Positions 27,556 through 36,309 of a DNA stretch of 64,000 bases are shown here, piece by piece (the stretch's first letter is position 1; each line of letters opens with the position of its first letter). The notes beneath the pieces are model-generated. The model saw only the letters and a list, made by a program, of their open reading frames with translations, was not told the origin of the DNA and ran no database searches. This DNA is from Actinomycetes bacterium (GTDB lineage: Bacteria > Actinomycetota > Acidimicrobiia > Acidimicrobiales > Bog-793), in contig JAKABW010000010.1 of assembly GCA_021796535.1 (NCBI GenBank), forward strand, positions 1 through 64,000, given 5' to 3'. A program made the translations under genes and the position numbers.

Positions 27556-28866
27556 TCAATCAAGAACGGTTTTTGACCAAGTGGGTTTGCCGATTCTCAT
27601 CATGACGGATTCCCGGTGGGCTTCGAGACCTTCGGCAAGGGCGATTTCGGCCACATGGGGGCCGAATTTATCCAAAGCTGCGTCTGTAAAGGAAATGGCG
27701 TGCATCCGCTTCACAAAATCCTCGACTCCCAAAACGGAGGAGAATTTGGCTGTCCTGAAAGTGGGAAGCACGTGACTCGGGCCTGCCATATAATCTCCGA
27801 CAGTGGCCGGCGCATAATTGCCCACAAAAATGGCTCCGGCATTCTTAATGTCCGGCAGCAAAGAGGCCGGGTCGGCCGTCATCAATTCCAAATGCTCCGG
27901 AGCTATTTCGTTGACGACACGGATACCCTGCGTCAAATCTTTGGCGAGCACGATATATCCGCCTTTTGCCAAAGTGGATTCGATCTGAGATCTCCTGGGG
28001 GATACCGGCAAAAGCCTCTCTATTTCCGAATTTATTTCCGCCGCTTTTTCTTCGCTGTCGGTCACCAGCCACGAAAGTCCGTCGGGACCGTGTTCTGCCT
28101 GTACCAATAAATCCATTGCCGCCCAAGAGGCCGGGGTGCTTTTATCGGCCACCACAACCACTTCGGAGGGCCCGGCAAAGGCCGAGGGGACACCGACCAC
28201 CGATCTCACTTTGCTTTGTGCTATGGAAACCAGTTTGGAACCGGGCCCGCAGATGACATCCACGGCTTTCACGGATTCCGTGCCATAGGCCATGGCCGCT
28301 ATCGCCTGAGCTCCCCCCACGGAGTAGACCTCGTCCACTCCGGCCACCGCACAGGCAGCCAGGATTTCCGGGGCGACTTTTCCTTCCGCATTCGGCGGGG
28401 TACAGCACACGACGCGTTTTACGCCCGCCACTTTGGCCGGTATGGCGGTCATCAGCACGCTGGAAGGATACTTCGCCTTCCCTCCCGGCACGTACACTCC
28501 GGCACTCTCGACCGGAACCTCCATATGTGTGACGCTGATCCCGTCATTTTCGTAAATACCGGGCAAGGGACTCCTGTGTTGATGGAACTTGGTTATCGAA
28601 GCGGCGGCAGATTCCAAGGCACTCAACAAGTCTCCGGAAACGGCTTCTTTGCTCTTTCGTACTTCTTCGGCGCTTATCACAACCGAGGAAAGGCGTACCC
28701 GGTCAAACTTTTCCGTCAGTTCCAAAAGAGCCGCGTCTTTTCGTATTCTGACCTCGTCTATGATGTCTTCCACGATCTTTTGGTCTTCCCGCCCCAAAAG
28801 ATCGGGCCGGGGCAAATCCAAGGATTCGTTTTCTCTTTTTGATCTGATATCTAATATAGGTAGCAC
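27556..28866 (-). CDS. hisD: Histidinol dehydrogenase
   Basis: Zinc and NAD enzyme for the last two oxidations to histidine. The 436-residue protein has CGPGSKLV near 227, FAGPSEVVVVAD near 246, the catalytic Glu-His in IAPEHLEL near 335 and GNYAPATVGDYMAGPSHVLPT near 360. The start is GTG with no ribosome binding site; AT-rich TAGTCT lies six bases before it, so a leaderless transcript is possible. First gene of the his block. Confidence 0.96.
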   Translation of the reverse strand: MLPILDIRSKRENESLDLPRPDLLGREDQKIVEDIIDEVRIRKDAALLELTEKFDRVRLSSVVISAEEVRKSKEAVSGDLLSALESAAASITKFHQHRSPLPGIYENDGISVTHMEVPVESAGVYVPGGKAKYPSSVLMTAIPAKVAGVKRVVCCTPPNAEGKVAPEILAACAVAGVDEVYSVGGAQAIAAMAYGTESVKAVDVICGPGSKLVSIAQSKVRSVVGVPSAFAGPSEVVVVADKSTPASWAAMDLLVQAEHGPDGLSWLVTDSEEKAAEINSEIERLLPVSPRRSQIESTLAKGGYIVLAKDLTQGIRVVNEIAPEHLELMTADPASLLPDIKNAGAIFVGNYAPATVGDYMAGPSHVLPTFRTAKFSSVLGVEDFVKRMHAISFTDAALDKFGPHVAEIALAEGLEAHRESVMMRIGKPTWSKTVLD

Positions 28867-28968
28867 AATATAAGACTAACCATCTCAGAAAATACTTTTG
28901 GTCATTTTGGGCGAGAATGGGAATTTTGTCCTGCCAAACCGCGACCAAAGGATATCTCGGGTCAATCT

Positions 28969-28999
28969 TTGACCGGGTATCGCCGACAAAGGATATTAT
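28969..28999 (+). promoter_or_regulatory. Possible leaderless promoter of the 61-residue protein gene
   Basis: TTGACC, 19 bases, TATTAT, then six bases and the ATG at 29006. Transcription would begin at or beside the ATG. There is no Shine-Dalgarno sequence, which fits. Confidence 0.4.
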
Positions 29000-29005
29000 A
29001 TATCA

Positions 29006-29191
29006 ATGCCCATAGATAAAGCGGAGCTTTCCTCCCTCTCCACGCTGCTGTCACAGGTATCCGACAGACTGACACAAATGGCCGAAAATGCACACGGCGA
29101 CAAAGACGAGGAAAACGCCAACGAGCTCTATGCCGTGGAACGCCACCTGCGCACGGCCGGCCGCAAAATAGAAAGACTTCTTTCCGAATAA
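29006..29191 (+). CDS. Small helical protein, 61 residues, function unknown
   Basis: A short, highly charged, probably all-alpha protein (NELYAVERHLRTAGRKIERL at the C-terminal half). It resembles small conserved proteins of actinomycetes that I remember only as hypothetical. Heptad-like spacing of Leu/Val suggests a helical hairpin. Support for being real: a good -10 exactly six bases upstream and codon use like its neighbours. It diverges from hisD. No function can be given. Confidence 0.6.
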   Translation: MPIDKAELSSLSTLLSQVSDRLTQMAENAHGDKDEENANELYAVERHLRTAGRKIERLLSE

Positions 29192-29404
29192 AGCTTTTCT
29201 GTCATATCGCAAGAACCGTTCTTTGCCGTTGCGGACAGGTCGCGAGCACGACAACATAATTGCCGTATCAAACCAGAGCCGCCTATGACGAATCCGTCTT
29301 TTGTGCCGGAGGACACCGGCTCAAAATCTATGCCGCCTTTGATTCCGGATCCGTCGGGATCAAGCGAAATCGTTGAGGATGATCAAAAACGGCAAAAGTG
29401 CAAT

Positions 29405-30271
29405 TTATTCTTCCGTCGACTTGGGCAATTCTGGCGTATATGTGTAATTTGTTGTAAGCGATTTCTTGGATTCCAGCAAACTCCATGTGGCATACGCAAG
29501 GATTCCGAATCCGAGGGCAAGCAAAAAGGCGGGCAACGCACCCGCTACTTTGAATCCCGTCAACGATGCGGAAGAGGAAAACTCTATGCCTTGGGCTATG
29601 GCTGCCAGAAGTGAGGCTCCCGCCAAAAACCCTATCCCCCTTATGACGTACAGAGTGATGACCGAGGAAAACTTACCGGTTTTATAGGCATTGGCGACGG
29701 CTCCCCCCAGAAGGGCAAAACCGAGAAAAGACAGGACCCCGTCGGCAACAGCGGAGGACGAACCGGAAAACGAGATACCGTATCCGATGGAAAACAGCAA
29801 AATGCCCAAAAATGCCGTCAGCCAAAGCTTGGCATCCTGAGAGGCTTGTCCGCTCTGCTGTGCTTCAATGGATAAATCGGCCGCTTTGTACAAAAGAACC
29901 AGACTCAGCAAGCCGATACCGACAGCTGTCGTCGTAGAATCGCCGGCGATACCGCTCACGTTGAGAGCCGATACCAAAAGCCCTATGGCCATAATAAAAA
30001 AGGCTACCGTCATACCTCCCAGCTCACCGAGGAGTCTCCAATCTTTTTTTACAAGTGCATCAAAGGACAGATTGCCCAAATTGGCCAAGTAACCGATAAC
30101 GGCACAAAGGGTTATCCATACCGATGCCGTCGACAAATCCTGAGCGGCAGTGTAGCTTGTATCGGACACCGTTATATATGCCAAACCGCCCAAGATATAG
30201 GCAAAAGATAAAACCGCAGTGGCAACCGCTATGATCAAAACAGATTGCTTATCCGTAATCAATTTTTTCAT
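29405..30271 (-). CDS. Integral membrane protein of unknown function
   Basis: About 288 residues with roughly seven or eight hydrophobic helices and short loops; the C-terminal tail is polar and ends in ELPKSTEE. I do not recognise the family. ATG 30271 is chosen because GGGAGG lies seven bases upstream; the frame is open to 30325 but those residues are unlike a membrane protein start. Helices are separated by Ser/Thr- and Gly-rich turns and there are no motifs of known transporters. It stands alone between the small gene at 29006 and nth. Confidence 0.75.
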   Translation of the reverse strand: MKKLITDKQSVLIIAVATAVLSFAYILGGLAYITVSDTSYTAAQDLSTASVWITLCAVIGYLANLGNLSFDALVKKDWRLLGELGGMTVAFFIMAIGLLVSALNVSGIAGDSTTTAVGIGLLSLVLLYKAADLSIEAQQSGQASQDAKLWLTAFLGILLFSIGYGISFSGSSSAVADGVLSFLGFALLGGAVANAYKTGKFSSVITLYVIRGIGFLAGASLLAAIAQGIEFSSSASLTGFKVAGALPAFLLALGFGILAYATWSLLESKKSLTTNYTYTPELPKSTEE

Positions 30272-30463
30272 GTATTTCCTCCCAAGGGAATGCCTGCATA
30301 ATGCATTCGATACTGAACGAATCATACTTGATACTCGGTATAAGTTGTAGTATTTGTGAGAAAATTTTTATCGTTCGCCGCATGAAAATATAACCGGGTC
30401 AATCCCTGTATTGCAGCAAATTATTGACTTAGTGGTATTGGTAAGGTAAAATCAAAAAATCAT

Positions 30464-31117
30464 TTATTGCGGCAGCGAGGACGGACAGATATCGGCCAAC
30501 TCGCACGCTTCGCATCTCGGTTTTCTGGCTTGACAAACTTTCCGGCCGTGCAGGATGAGCCGCAGGCTAAAAGATCCTCTCTCGTCCTCGGAAATTAATT
30601 TATTGAGTTCTTGTTCTATCCTGACCGGATCATCCGACGCGCTCAAGCCCAAACGTTTGCTCAGACGCTTCACATGCGTGTCAACCGGCAAACCCGGCAG
30701 CATGAATCCCACGCTCAAAACCACATTGGCCGTCTTTCTCCCCACGCCGGGAAGAGAAACCAGCTCTTCCATTTTGTTTGGCACCGTCCCTTGATAGCGT
30801 TTTGCCACGACAGAAGACATTTTAATAAGATTTTTTGCTTTTTCCCTATAAAATCCGGTCGATCTGATTATTTGCTCCACGTCTTCTATATCGGCGGCGC
30901 CAAGCTCTGCCGGGGTATGGTATTTGGAAAACAAAACTTCCGTTACCGTGTTCACGCGTTCGTCTGTACACTGTGCGGAAAGGATTGTGGCAGCCAAAAG
31001 CTCGAATTCGTTCCCAAAACGCAAAGCGCACAAACTTTTGGCGGTTCCGGGATACAAAAGCGCCAATCTTTTTCCGATTTCTTCAGACCTCACTTGAAGC
31101 GGCAATTGATTTTCCAC
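30464..31117 (-). CDS. nth: Endonuclease III
   Basis: Bifunctional DNA glycosylase/AP lyase for oxidised pyrimidines. The 217-residue protein has the helix-hairpin-helix LPGVGRKTANVV near 118 with the catalytic Lys, the catalytic Asp in LPVDTHVKRLSKRLG near 140, and the 4Fe-4S cluster Cys-X6-Cys-X2-Cys-X5-Cys at the end (CQARKPRCEACELADIC). GTG start with AAGGA eight bases upstream. No partner genes beside it. Confidence 0.96.
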   Translation of the reverse strand: MENQLPLQVRSEEIGKRLALLYPGTAKSLCALRFGNEFELLAATILSAQCTDERVNTVTEVLFSKYHTPAELGAADIEDVEQIIRSTGFYREKAKNLIKMSSVVAKRYQGTVPNKMEELVSLPGVGRKTANVVLSVGFMLPGLPVDTHVKRLSKRLGLSASDDPVRIEQELNKLISEDERGSFSLRLILHGRKVCQARKPRCEACELADICPSSLPQ

Positions 31118-31402
31118 TGAAATTTTTCCTTATCCGATACAACTGTAGCCTTTCTAAGCAATTTATACTCCGTCCGGACAACGGTTTGAAAAGCCGGTAA
31201 AATATCTGCAATACGAAGAAAAAATTTTCTGCTGTCTTATGTTTGTAAGGAATATTTTTATGAATGATGAGACACCGAGATTTTCGTCGGACTCCGGCAA
31301 AAAAGTCGATCATTAAAGTGCACTGACAAAATGATAGTTTTCTCACAATATGTGCGGGTCATCGTTGTAATCAGGCAAAAGGAATGGAGCATGAATCAGT
31401 AA

Positions 31403-32305
31403 ATGGCTAAAAAAATTGCGTTGTTATTTGTGGCTATCTCCTTATTGGGCATTCTCCTTGTCACTTTCCTGCCACATTCGACTTCGGCCGCCACCAGGCA
31501 ACACGTCTTATACCAAGGCATAAAAAAGCGCAGACACGAGAAACACAAAAGGGTTCTCCACAAAAAAAAGTCTCCGTCTACAACGTTGATCCCCCAGCCC
31601 TCTGCCAAACACATTTTGACTGTGTTGTCCGTCGGTGATTCCCTGGGGGAGGATTTGGGGTACGGTCTGCAAGACATCGTTGGTTCTGACCCCTACATAC
31701 ACCTGGTCCTGGACGCCGTCGGCTCTACCGGACTTGCCAACGTTGCCTATTACAACTGGCCGGCCGTCTTGGAAAGCGAATTACAGAGATACCGCCCTCA
31801 GATCATGGTGATAATTGTTGGCGGCAACGACGCCGTCGGTTTTTATCAAAATGGCTCACCTGTCGAATTCGGCACTCCGCTTTGGCGTCGGGATTACGCC
31901 TTGCGGGTGTCCGATATGATAAGCGAGGCCGAAAAAATAAAATGCAAAGTGTTTTGGGTCGGACTGCCGATCATGTCGGATAGCTCCGTCCTGCCAAATA
32001 GTTCCATTCAGCTTCTGAACAGCGTATATGCCGCAGAAGCAAAACTGCACCCCGGTGTCGTTTATGTGCCGTCTTGGAATCTTTTCAAAGGCCCGGGGGG
32101 GAATTTCACACAATACTTAAAAAATCCCTCCGGCGAGCTTTTGAGCGTCCGCGACAGCGACGGGGTACACATAGCACCCCCGGCGGGACAGGAGTTAATT
32201 GCCTCTTATGTTTTGGAGAGGATCAACGAAGTGGAACACTTACACATCTGTCCGGCTGCCGGGAACTACTGGCCGCAATTCAACGTGACGGGGTGTCCAA
32301 AATAA
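31403..32305 (+). CDS. Exported SGNH/GDSL-type hydrolase (DUF459-like)
   Basis: A 300-residue protein with an N-terminal signal sequence (hydrophobic residues about 5-28, ending SAA). A basic, Lys/His/Arg-rich linker (about 40-58) follows, then an SGNH fold: GDS-type Ser in SVGDSLGED near 77, GGND near 139, and the Asp-His pair in DGVHIAPPAG near 253. That set suggests an esterase or acyl-ester hydrolase outside the membrane, possibly acting on cell-envelope polymers; the substrate is unknown. GGAG lies about 14 bases before the ATG. Confidence 0.8.
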   Translation: MAKKIALLFVAISLLGILLVTFLPHSTSAATRQHVLYQGIKKRRHEKHKRVLHKKKSPSTTLIPQPSAKHILTVLSVGDSLGEDLGYGLQDIVGSDPYIHLVLDAVGSTGLANVAYYNWPAVLESELQRYRPQIMVIIVGGNDAVGFYQNGSPVEFGTPLWRRDYALRVSDMISEAEKIKCKVFWVGLPIMSDSSVLPNSSIQLLNSVYAAEAKLHPGVVYVPSWNLFKGPGGNFTQYLKNPSGELLSVRDSDGVHIAPPAGQELIASYVLERINEVEHLHICPAAGNYWPQFNVTGCPK

Positions 32306-32463
32306 AAACACTTGGAATCTCCGGGAATGGCGTAAACGACGGATACCAATGTCGAAAAGTCAAAAGTATTTTCCTTAGGACAATCTTTCCAATTTGCAAA
32401 CAGCAAAAGCGTTTGCCATAATGAACGCCGCCGACGCGAAAAAATTTCTTATTTTTATAAAGC

Positions 32464-32469
32464 TATACT
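32464..32469 (+). promoter_or_regulatory. -10 box before mshD
   Basis: TATACT preceded by AAGC, 39 bases before the mshD ATG. No clear -35. It shares the TATACT hexamer with the boxes before hisB and the YbhN-type gene. Confidence 0.3.
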
Positions 32470-32507
32470 GAGCACGTACCGACTTTTTACCAAAGAAAAA
32501 AATTACT

Positions 32508-33620
32508 ATGCAAATTGCCGTCATAAGCGTACATTCCCCACAGCCATCCCATTTCGACCTGATCAAAAGCCTCTGCAAAGAATCTTTCGTGATAACGAAA
32601 CATGAGCCCCTCAACGAACAAATGCTTCTTTCTCTGGAACAAAAAGTTTATGGCATACCGAAACATATGCTGCAACCCGGCGAAATCTTCCGTCGGGACA
32701 AAGATCTGAATTTGGGAATCGCCTTTTCCTGTGCCTATTTTGGTATCATCGGACAAGAATACTCTGACACAAATCCGCCGGCTGACTTGTCCGGCCTGCT
32801 ATCCGCTTTGGGACACCGGGGGGAGAACGGCTTTTTGAAGCCCGACAAAGGAGTTTTGTCCTATCTGCAACTTTCCTACGGCTACGGGCAGTGGTATATG
32901 GCCGTGATCCTCCCCGAACCTTCGCCAAAAGTACGGCAATTGGCCAAGCGATTGGTTGAAGAAGGCATCGGACACATCAAAAGCCGCGGCGGAGGTCAGG
33001 TCCAGCTATTTTCTCCCATGTCATCCGAGCTGATAGGAGAAGTCGCCGAAGAAGCCGGATTTGAGGAATCTTTTACCCTGTTGTCAGTCAAGAAAGAACT
33101 GTCCGCCTATTTTCCGCAGGAACCTCCTCCGTCACAAGAAAGTACGAAAAAGGACGCGGAGGCGGTATCCGTAAGGGGCTTTAGGGTAGGCCAAGACGAA
33201 CAAACCTGGCTGGAGCTCAACCGGCGCGCATTCGCCGTACACAAAGAACAGGGAAAATGGAGCCTCGGAGATTTTTTATACCGTGAAAATCTGCCTTGGT
33301 TTGACCCCGACGGGCTATTAATTTTAGAAATTGCAAACAAACCGGCCGGATTCTGTTGGACAAAAATTGTCCAAGACCGGCCCCTGGGACCGGGCAACAC
33401 CGGCGAAATCTACATACTGGGCTTGGATTCGCAATACCGCGGCAGAGGACTCGGCAAAGCACTGCTTATAGCCGGCATCCGGCATCTTCGGGATGCCAAA
33501 ACAACGGTTTGTTCGCTTTATACCGATTCTGCCAACGTGACGGCAATACGGCTTTACGACAGTCTGGGTTTCGTCTTGGACCACAGCGACAAAATCTATA
33601 AATCGGACATACGAAACTGA
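32508..33620 (+). CDS. mshD: Mycothiol synthase
   Basis: Acetyltransferase for the last step of mycothiol, the main thiol of actinomycetes. The 370 residues form two GNAT domains: a degenerate N-terminal one (to about 195) and an active C-terminal one (about 220-370). The C-terminal domain shows family blocks RAFAVHKEQGKW, WFDPDGLLIL, GFCWTKI, GEIYILGLD and the acetyl-CoA loop QYRGRGLGKALL near 305. The linker between domains is longer than I expect. No ribosome binding site is obvious. Confidence 0.88.
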   Translation: MQIAVISVHSPQPSHFDLIKSLCKESFVITKHEPLNEQMLLSLEQKVYGIPKHMLQPGEIFRRDKDLNLGIAFSCAYFGIIGQEYSDTNPPADLSGLLSALGHRGENGFLKPDKGVLSYLQLSYGYGQWYMAVILPEPSPKVRQLAKRLVEEGIGHIKSRGGGQVQLFSPMSSELIGEVAEEAGFEESFTLLSVKKELSAYFPQEPPPSQESTKKDAEAVSVRGFRVGQDEQTWLELNRRAFAVHKEQGKWSLGDFLYRENLPWFDPDGLLILEIANKPAGFCWTKIVQDRPLGPGNTGEIYILGLDSQYRGRGLGKALLIAGIRHLRDAKTTVCSLYTDSANVTAIRLYDSLGFVLDHSDKIYKSDIRN

Positions 33621-33768
33621 AAACCCGATCCGAGATCTTTTCCGGCATCCGCCGGCACGGTTTCAAAGATTGCCGACGGAAAAACCTTGGCGTCGCACAA
33701 TACTCCGGCGCCGCTCCGTAATTGCGGCAACCAAATGCCGATTTCTATGTATTATGAATTGAGCGGCC

Positions 33769-34821
33769 ATGGGACTATACGATTTAGATAAAGAGCAGTT
33801 TTCTGACATCCTGAAAAACTATCCAAAATTTCGGGTAAGTCAAATGATGCATGGGGTCTATTCCAATTTCTTGTTCCCTCAAGATATTTTAGAACTGCCG
33901 GGAAGTCTGCGGCAAGAACTTTCCGCGCATGAGAGCCTGTTGCCATCCCTACGGGAGACGACGAGGTCCGTATCCGACAAAGGCCTTACCGTAAAATATC
34001 TTTTTTCCCTGAACGACGGCCGCCAAATCGAATCGGTTCTGATGTACGGACCAAAATCTGTCACTGTTTGTATATCCTCCCAGGCTGGATGTGCCATGTC
34101 TTGCCAATTCTGTGCCACCGGTGACGCCGGATTTGACCGCCATCTGACAATCGGCGAAATAGTCGAACAGGTTGTCACGGCTGCCCGGGAAACCAAACAA
34201 AACGGCCGCCGCCTGGATCACGTCGTTTACATGGGGATGGGCGAACCGCTTGCCAATTACGAACCGGTCTTGGGAAGTTTGCGCAGGATAATCGGAACAA
34301 TGGGTCTGTCCGCACGAAAGATAACTTTGTCGACCGTGGGCATTGTACCGGGAATCAACCGTCTGGCCGAAGAAAAACTGGCGATCAATCTCGCCGTATC
34401 CCTGCATGCGGCCAACGACGAACTGCGATCGACTCTTGTCCCCATCAACAAGAAGTACCCCATAGAGATGCTCATGAAAGCCTGCAAAAATTACTTGAAA
34501 AATACAAACAGAAGAATTTCTTTTGAATGGGCTCTCATGGCCGGCGTCAACGATTCCGGAAGCGATGCCAAAGAACTGGCGCAACTTGCCAAAGAGCTTT
34601 ACCCGGCCGCACACGTGAATTTGATACCTCTCAACCCGACGGCCGGCGCGGCGGTAAAAGGTTTATCGGCGCCTTCCGGCGACAATGTCAACAGATTTTC
34701 TTCAATACTCTCCGCTCTTGGGGTAAATGTTACGATCAGGCGCACCAGAGGGCGCGACATCGATGCCGCCTGCGGACAATTGGCCGGCACACACGGAAAG
34801 AAAAAAATCTCCTTACGCTAA
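33769..34821 (+). CDS. rlmN: 23S rRNA / tRNA adenine-C2 methyltransferase
   Basis: Radical SAM enzyme that methylates A2503 of 23S rRNA and A37 of some tRNAs. The 350-residue protein has the CX3CX2C cluster motif at C108, C112 and C115 (AGCAMSCQFCATG), the block VYMGMGEPLANY near 152, and the second catalytic Cys near C335 in RDIDAACGQL. PKFRVSQMMHGVY near the start matches the family. Convergent with the TetR gene, 7 bp apart. Confidence 0.97.
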   Translation: MGLYDLDKEQFSDILKNYPKFRVSQMMHGVYSNFLFPQDILELPGSLRQELSAHESLLPSLRETTRSVSDKGLTVKYLFSLNDGRQIESVLMYGPKSVTVCISSQAGCAMSCQFCATGDAGFDRHLTIGEIVEQVVTAARETKQNGRRLDHVVYMGMGEPLANYEPVLGSLRRIIGTMGLSARKITLSTVGIVPGINRLAEEKLAINLAVSLHAANDELRSTLVPINKKYPIEMLMKACKNYLKNTNRRISFEWALMAGVNDSGSDAKELAQLAKELYPAAHVNLIPLNPTAGAAVKGLSAPSGDNVNRFSSILSALGVNVTIRRTRGRDIDAACGQLAGTHGKKKISLR

Positions 34822-34828
34822 AAACCGG

Positions 34829-35563
34829 CTACAGCCTGCAGCCCCGTTCAAAAAAACTGAAGGCAGTCGTAATGATCTGTTCCGTCAGGAAAGCGTCTTT
34901 GAGCTCTTCGCCGCTCAGGTCGGTCAAAATGTTTTTCATAATGCTTGACCCGATGGCCGCCAACAAATGTGCGATCGTTGACTTCAAAAGAGCCGTCCTG
35001 TCATTGTCCGACTCGCACTGGGTCGGATTCTCGACTCCCGACAGCCTGTAGATGACACCGGTTTGCAGGCGCCCATAAAAAATGGCAGCCGTTTGCTTTT
35101 CCCAGTGGTACATGTTTGTCATCAATCTCGATGCCACGCGCTCGGTGCCTATCTCTTTGATCGCGTTGGAAATGACGTTAGTCAACATTTTGTTTTTACC
35201 GGAAACAGCCAAAAGCGTGGCAATCTTTAAAGCCGTAAGGCAGTCTTCTTCCTTGGGCCTTTCCGACAGATACTCCGTTATGCTTCCCAATAAATCACCT
35301 ACATGAGACAGCAACAGGTCCTCTTTGGAATCAAAATAACGAAATATGGTTCGCGGTGATATCTCAACGCTTGCCGCTATCATTTCCATTGTCGTGGCCT
35401 GGAAACCATACTTGCCAAACAGCTCACTTGCCGCCTCTTGGATTTTATGTTTGGTGTCCAGTTTGTGCTTTTCCCTGAGCCCGATTAACGAATATGCACT
35501 ATCGGCATTTAGGCTATCCGGCATCTTCATTACATCCTGCATACTAAAACCCACTTTATCCAA
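34829..35563 (-). CDS. TetR-family transcriptional regulator
   Basis: A 244-residue repressor-type protein. The helix-turn-helix covers about residues 38-85 (IQEAASELFGKYGF, TMEMIAASVEISPRTIFRYF). The C-terminal ligand domain is unlike any I can name. About 30 residues precede the DNA-binding domain; the frame begins at TTG 35563, with ATGs at 35542 and 35530 as alternatives. Large inverted repeats lie 125-160 bp upstream, between it and the divergent membrane protein gene, which may be its target. Confidence 0.88.
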   Translation of the reverse strand: MDKVGFSMQDVMKMPDSLNADSAYSLIGLREKHKLDTKHKIQEAASELFGKYGFQATTMEMIAASVEISPRTIFRYFDSKEDLLLSHVGDLLGSITEYLSERPKEEDCLTALKIATLLAVSGKNKMLTNVISNAIKEIGTERVASRLMTNMYHWEKQTAAIFYGRLQTGVIYRLSGVENPTQCESDNDRTALLKSTIAHLLAAIGSSIMKNILTDLSGEELKDAFLTEQIITTAFSFFERGCRL

Positions 35564-35686
35564 TTTAAGTTTAGTGACGGTTTTTTCCCAATTCTATGGA
35601 CAAAAGGCCCAAAATAAACACCCGTTGTCAATAAGACATGCTCCCCGTTTTTGAATCATTTTGCCCAATCACCGGACGCCAAAGCA

Positions 35687-35724
35687 TTTACTCGGTGGGG
35701 CGGAATAAAAGTGTACCGAGTAAA
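35687..35724. repeat. Ten-base inverted repeat between TetR and membrane protein genes
   Basis: TTTACTCGGT (35687-35696) is repeated exactly inverted as ACCGAGTAAA (35715-35724) with an 18-base spacer. The divergent position next to a TetR gene fits an operator, although TetR sites are usually shorter spaced. A hairpin is the alternative. Confidence 0.45.
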
Positions 35725-35765
35725 ACAAAATGTTTCCCAGTGTAAATTTTTTTTGTTTTTTTGAT

Positions 35766-35791
35766 AAAAAGTAGGCATTTGACTACTTTTT
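35766..35791. repeat. Nine-base inverted repeat just upstream of the 122-residue protein gene
   Basis: AAAAAGTAG and CTACTTTTT enclose eight bases. It ends 27 bases before the ATG at 35819. It could be an operator or a weak AT-rich terminator reading either way. Confidence 0.35.
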
Positions 35792-35818
35792 TACTTTCAG
35801 TGGTGGCACAATTGGGAC

Positions 35819-36187
35819 ATGGCATATCCTCGGTTATCAGAGCGCAAATATTTACCCACCAACCAACCCCAAACCTTACAGGCATCCGTCTGGATGTTAT
35901 ACCTGACTGGCTTTTTGGGACTCATCGGCGGTCTCGTATACGGAGGCTACGGACTCATCTCGATACTTTTCTTGGCGGGAGATTTTGCCGGCGGATACGG
36001 GATCTCTAATGAGAAAAAATGGGGCTACATCACCGGCATAGCAGTCACGGCTCTTTCCTTGGTTCTCGACGCCTCATACGGTCTTGCCTCGGTTGGTATC
36101 TTGAACATTATCTTTACAGTGGCTCTTTTGGCTTTGCTCCTTCACCCCATGAGCAGACAATACTACAAGACATGGTTTAAGAACTAA
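35819..36187 (+). CDS. Small membrane protein, unknown function
   Basis: A 122-residue protein with three or four hydrophobic helices (starting near residues 24, 45, 68 and 95), an N-terminal polar segment and a basic C-terminus (YYKTWFKN). I do not recognise a named family. The helices are Gly-rich. It diverges from the TetR gene with two inverted repeats between them, so it may be regulated by it. No strong ribosome binding site. Confidence 0.65.
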   Translation: MAYPRLSERKYLPTNQPQTLQASVWMLYLTGFLGLIGGLVYGGYGLISILFLAGDFAGGYGISNEKKWGYITGIAVTALSLVLDASYGLASVGILNIIFTVALLALLLHPMSRQYYKTWFKN

Positions 36188-36309
36188 AGCACCCTTTATA
36201 GTCAAAAGCACAGCTTATATCTTTTATAAAGTCTTTTTTCCTTTCAATTGCTTTATGATGAAGGGGAGGACAAAAGACACTGTTTTAGGAAAAGATAAGG
36301 ATCCGGTTT

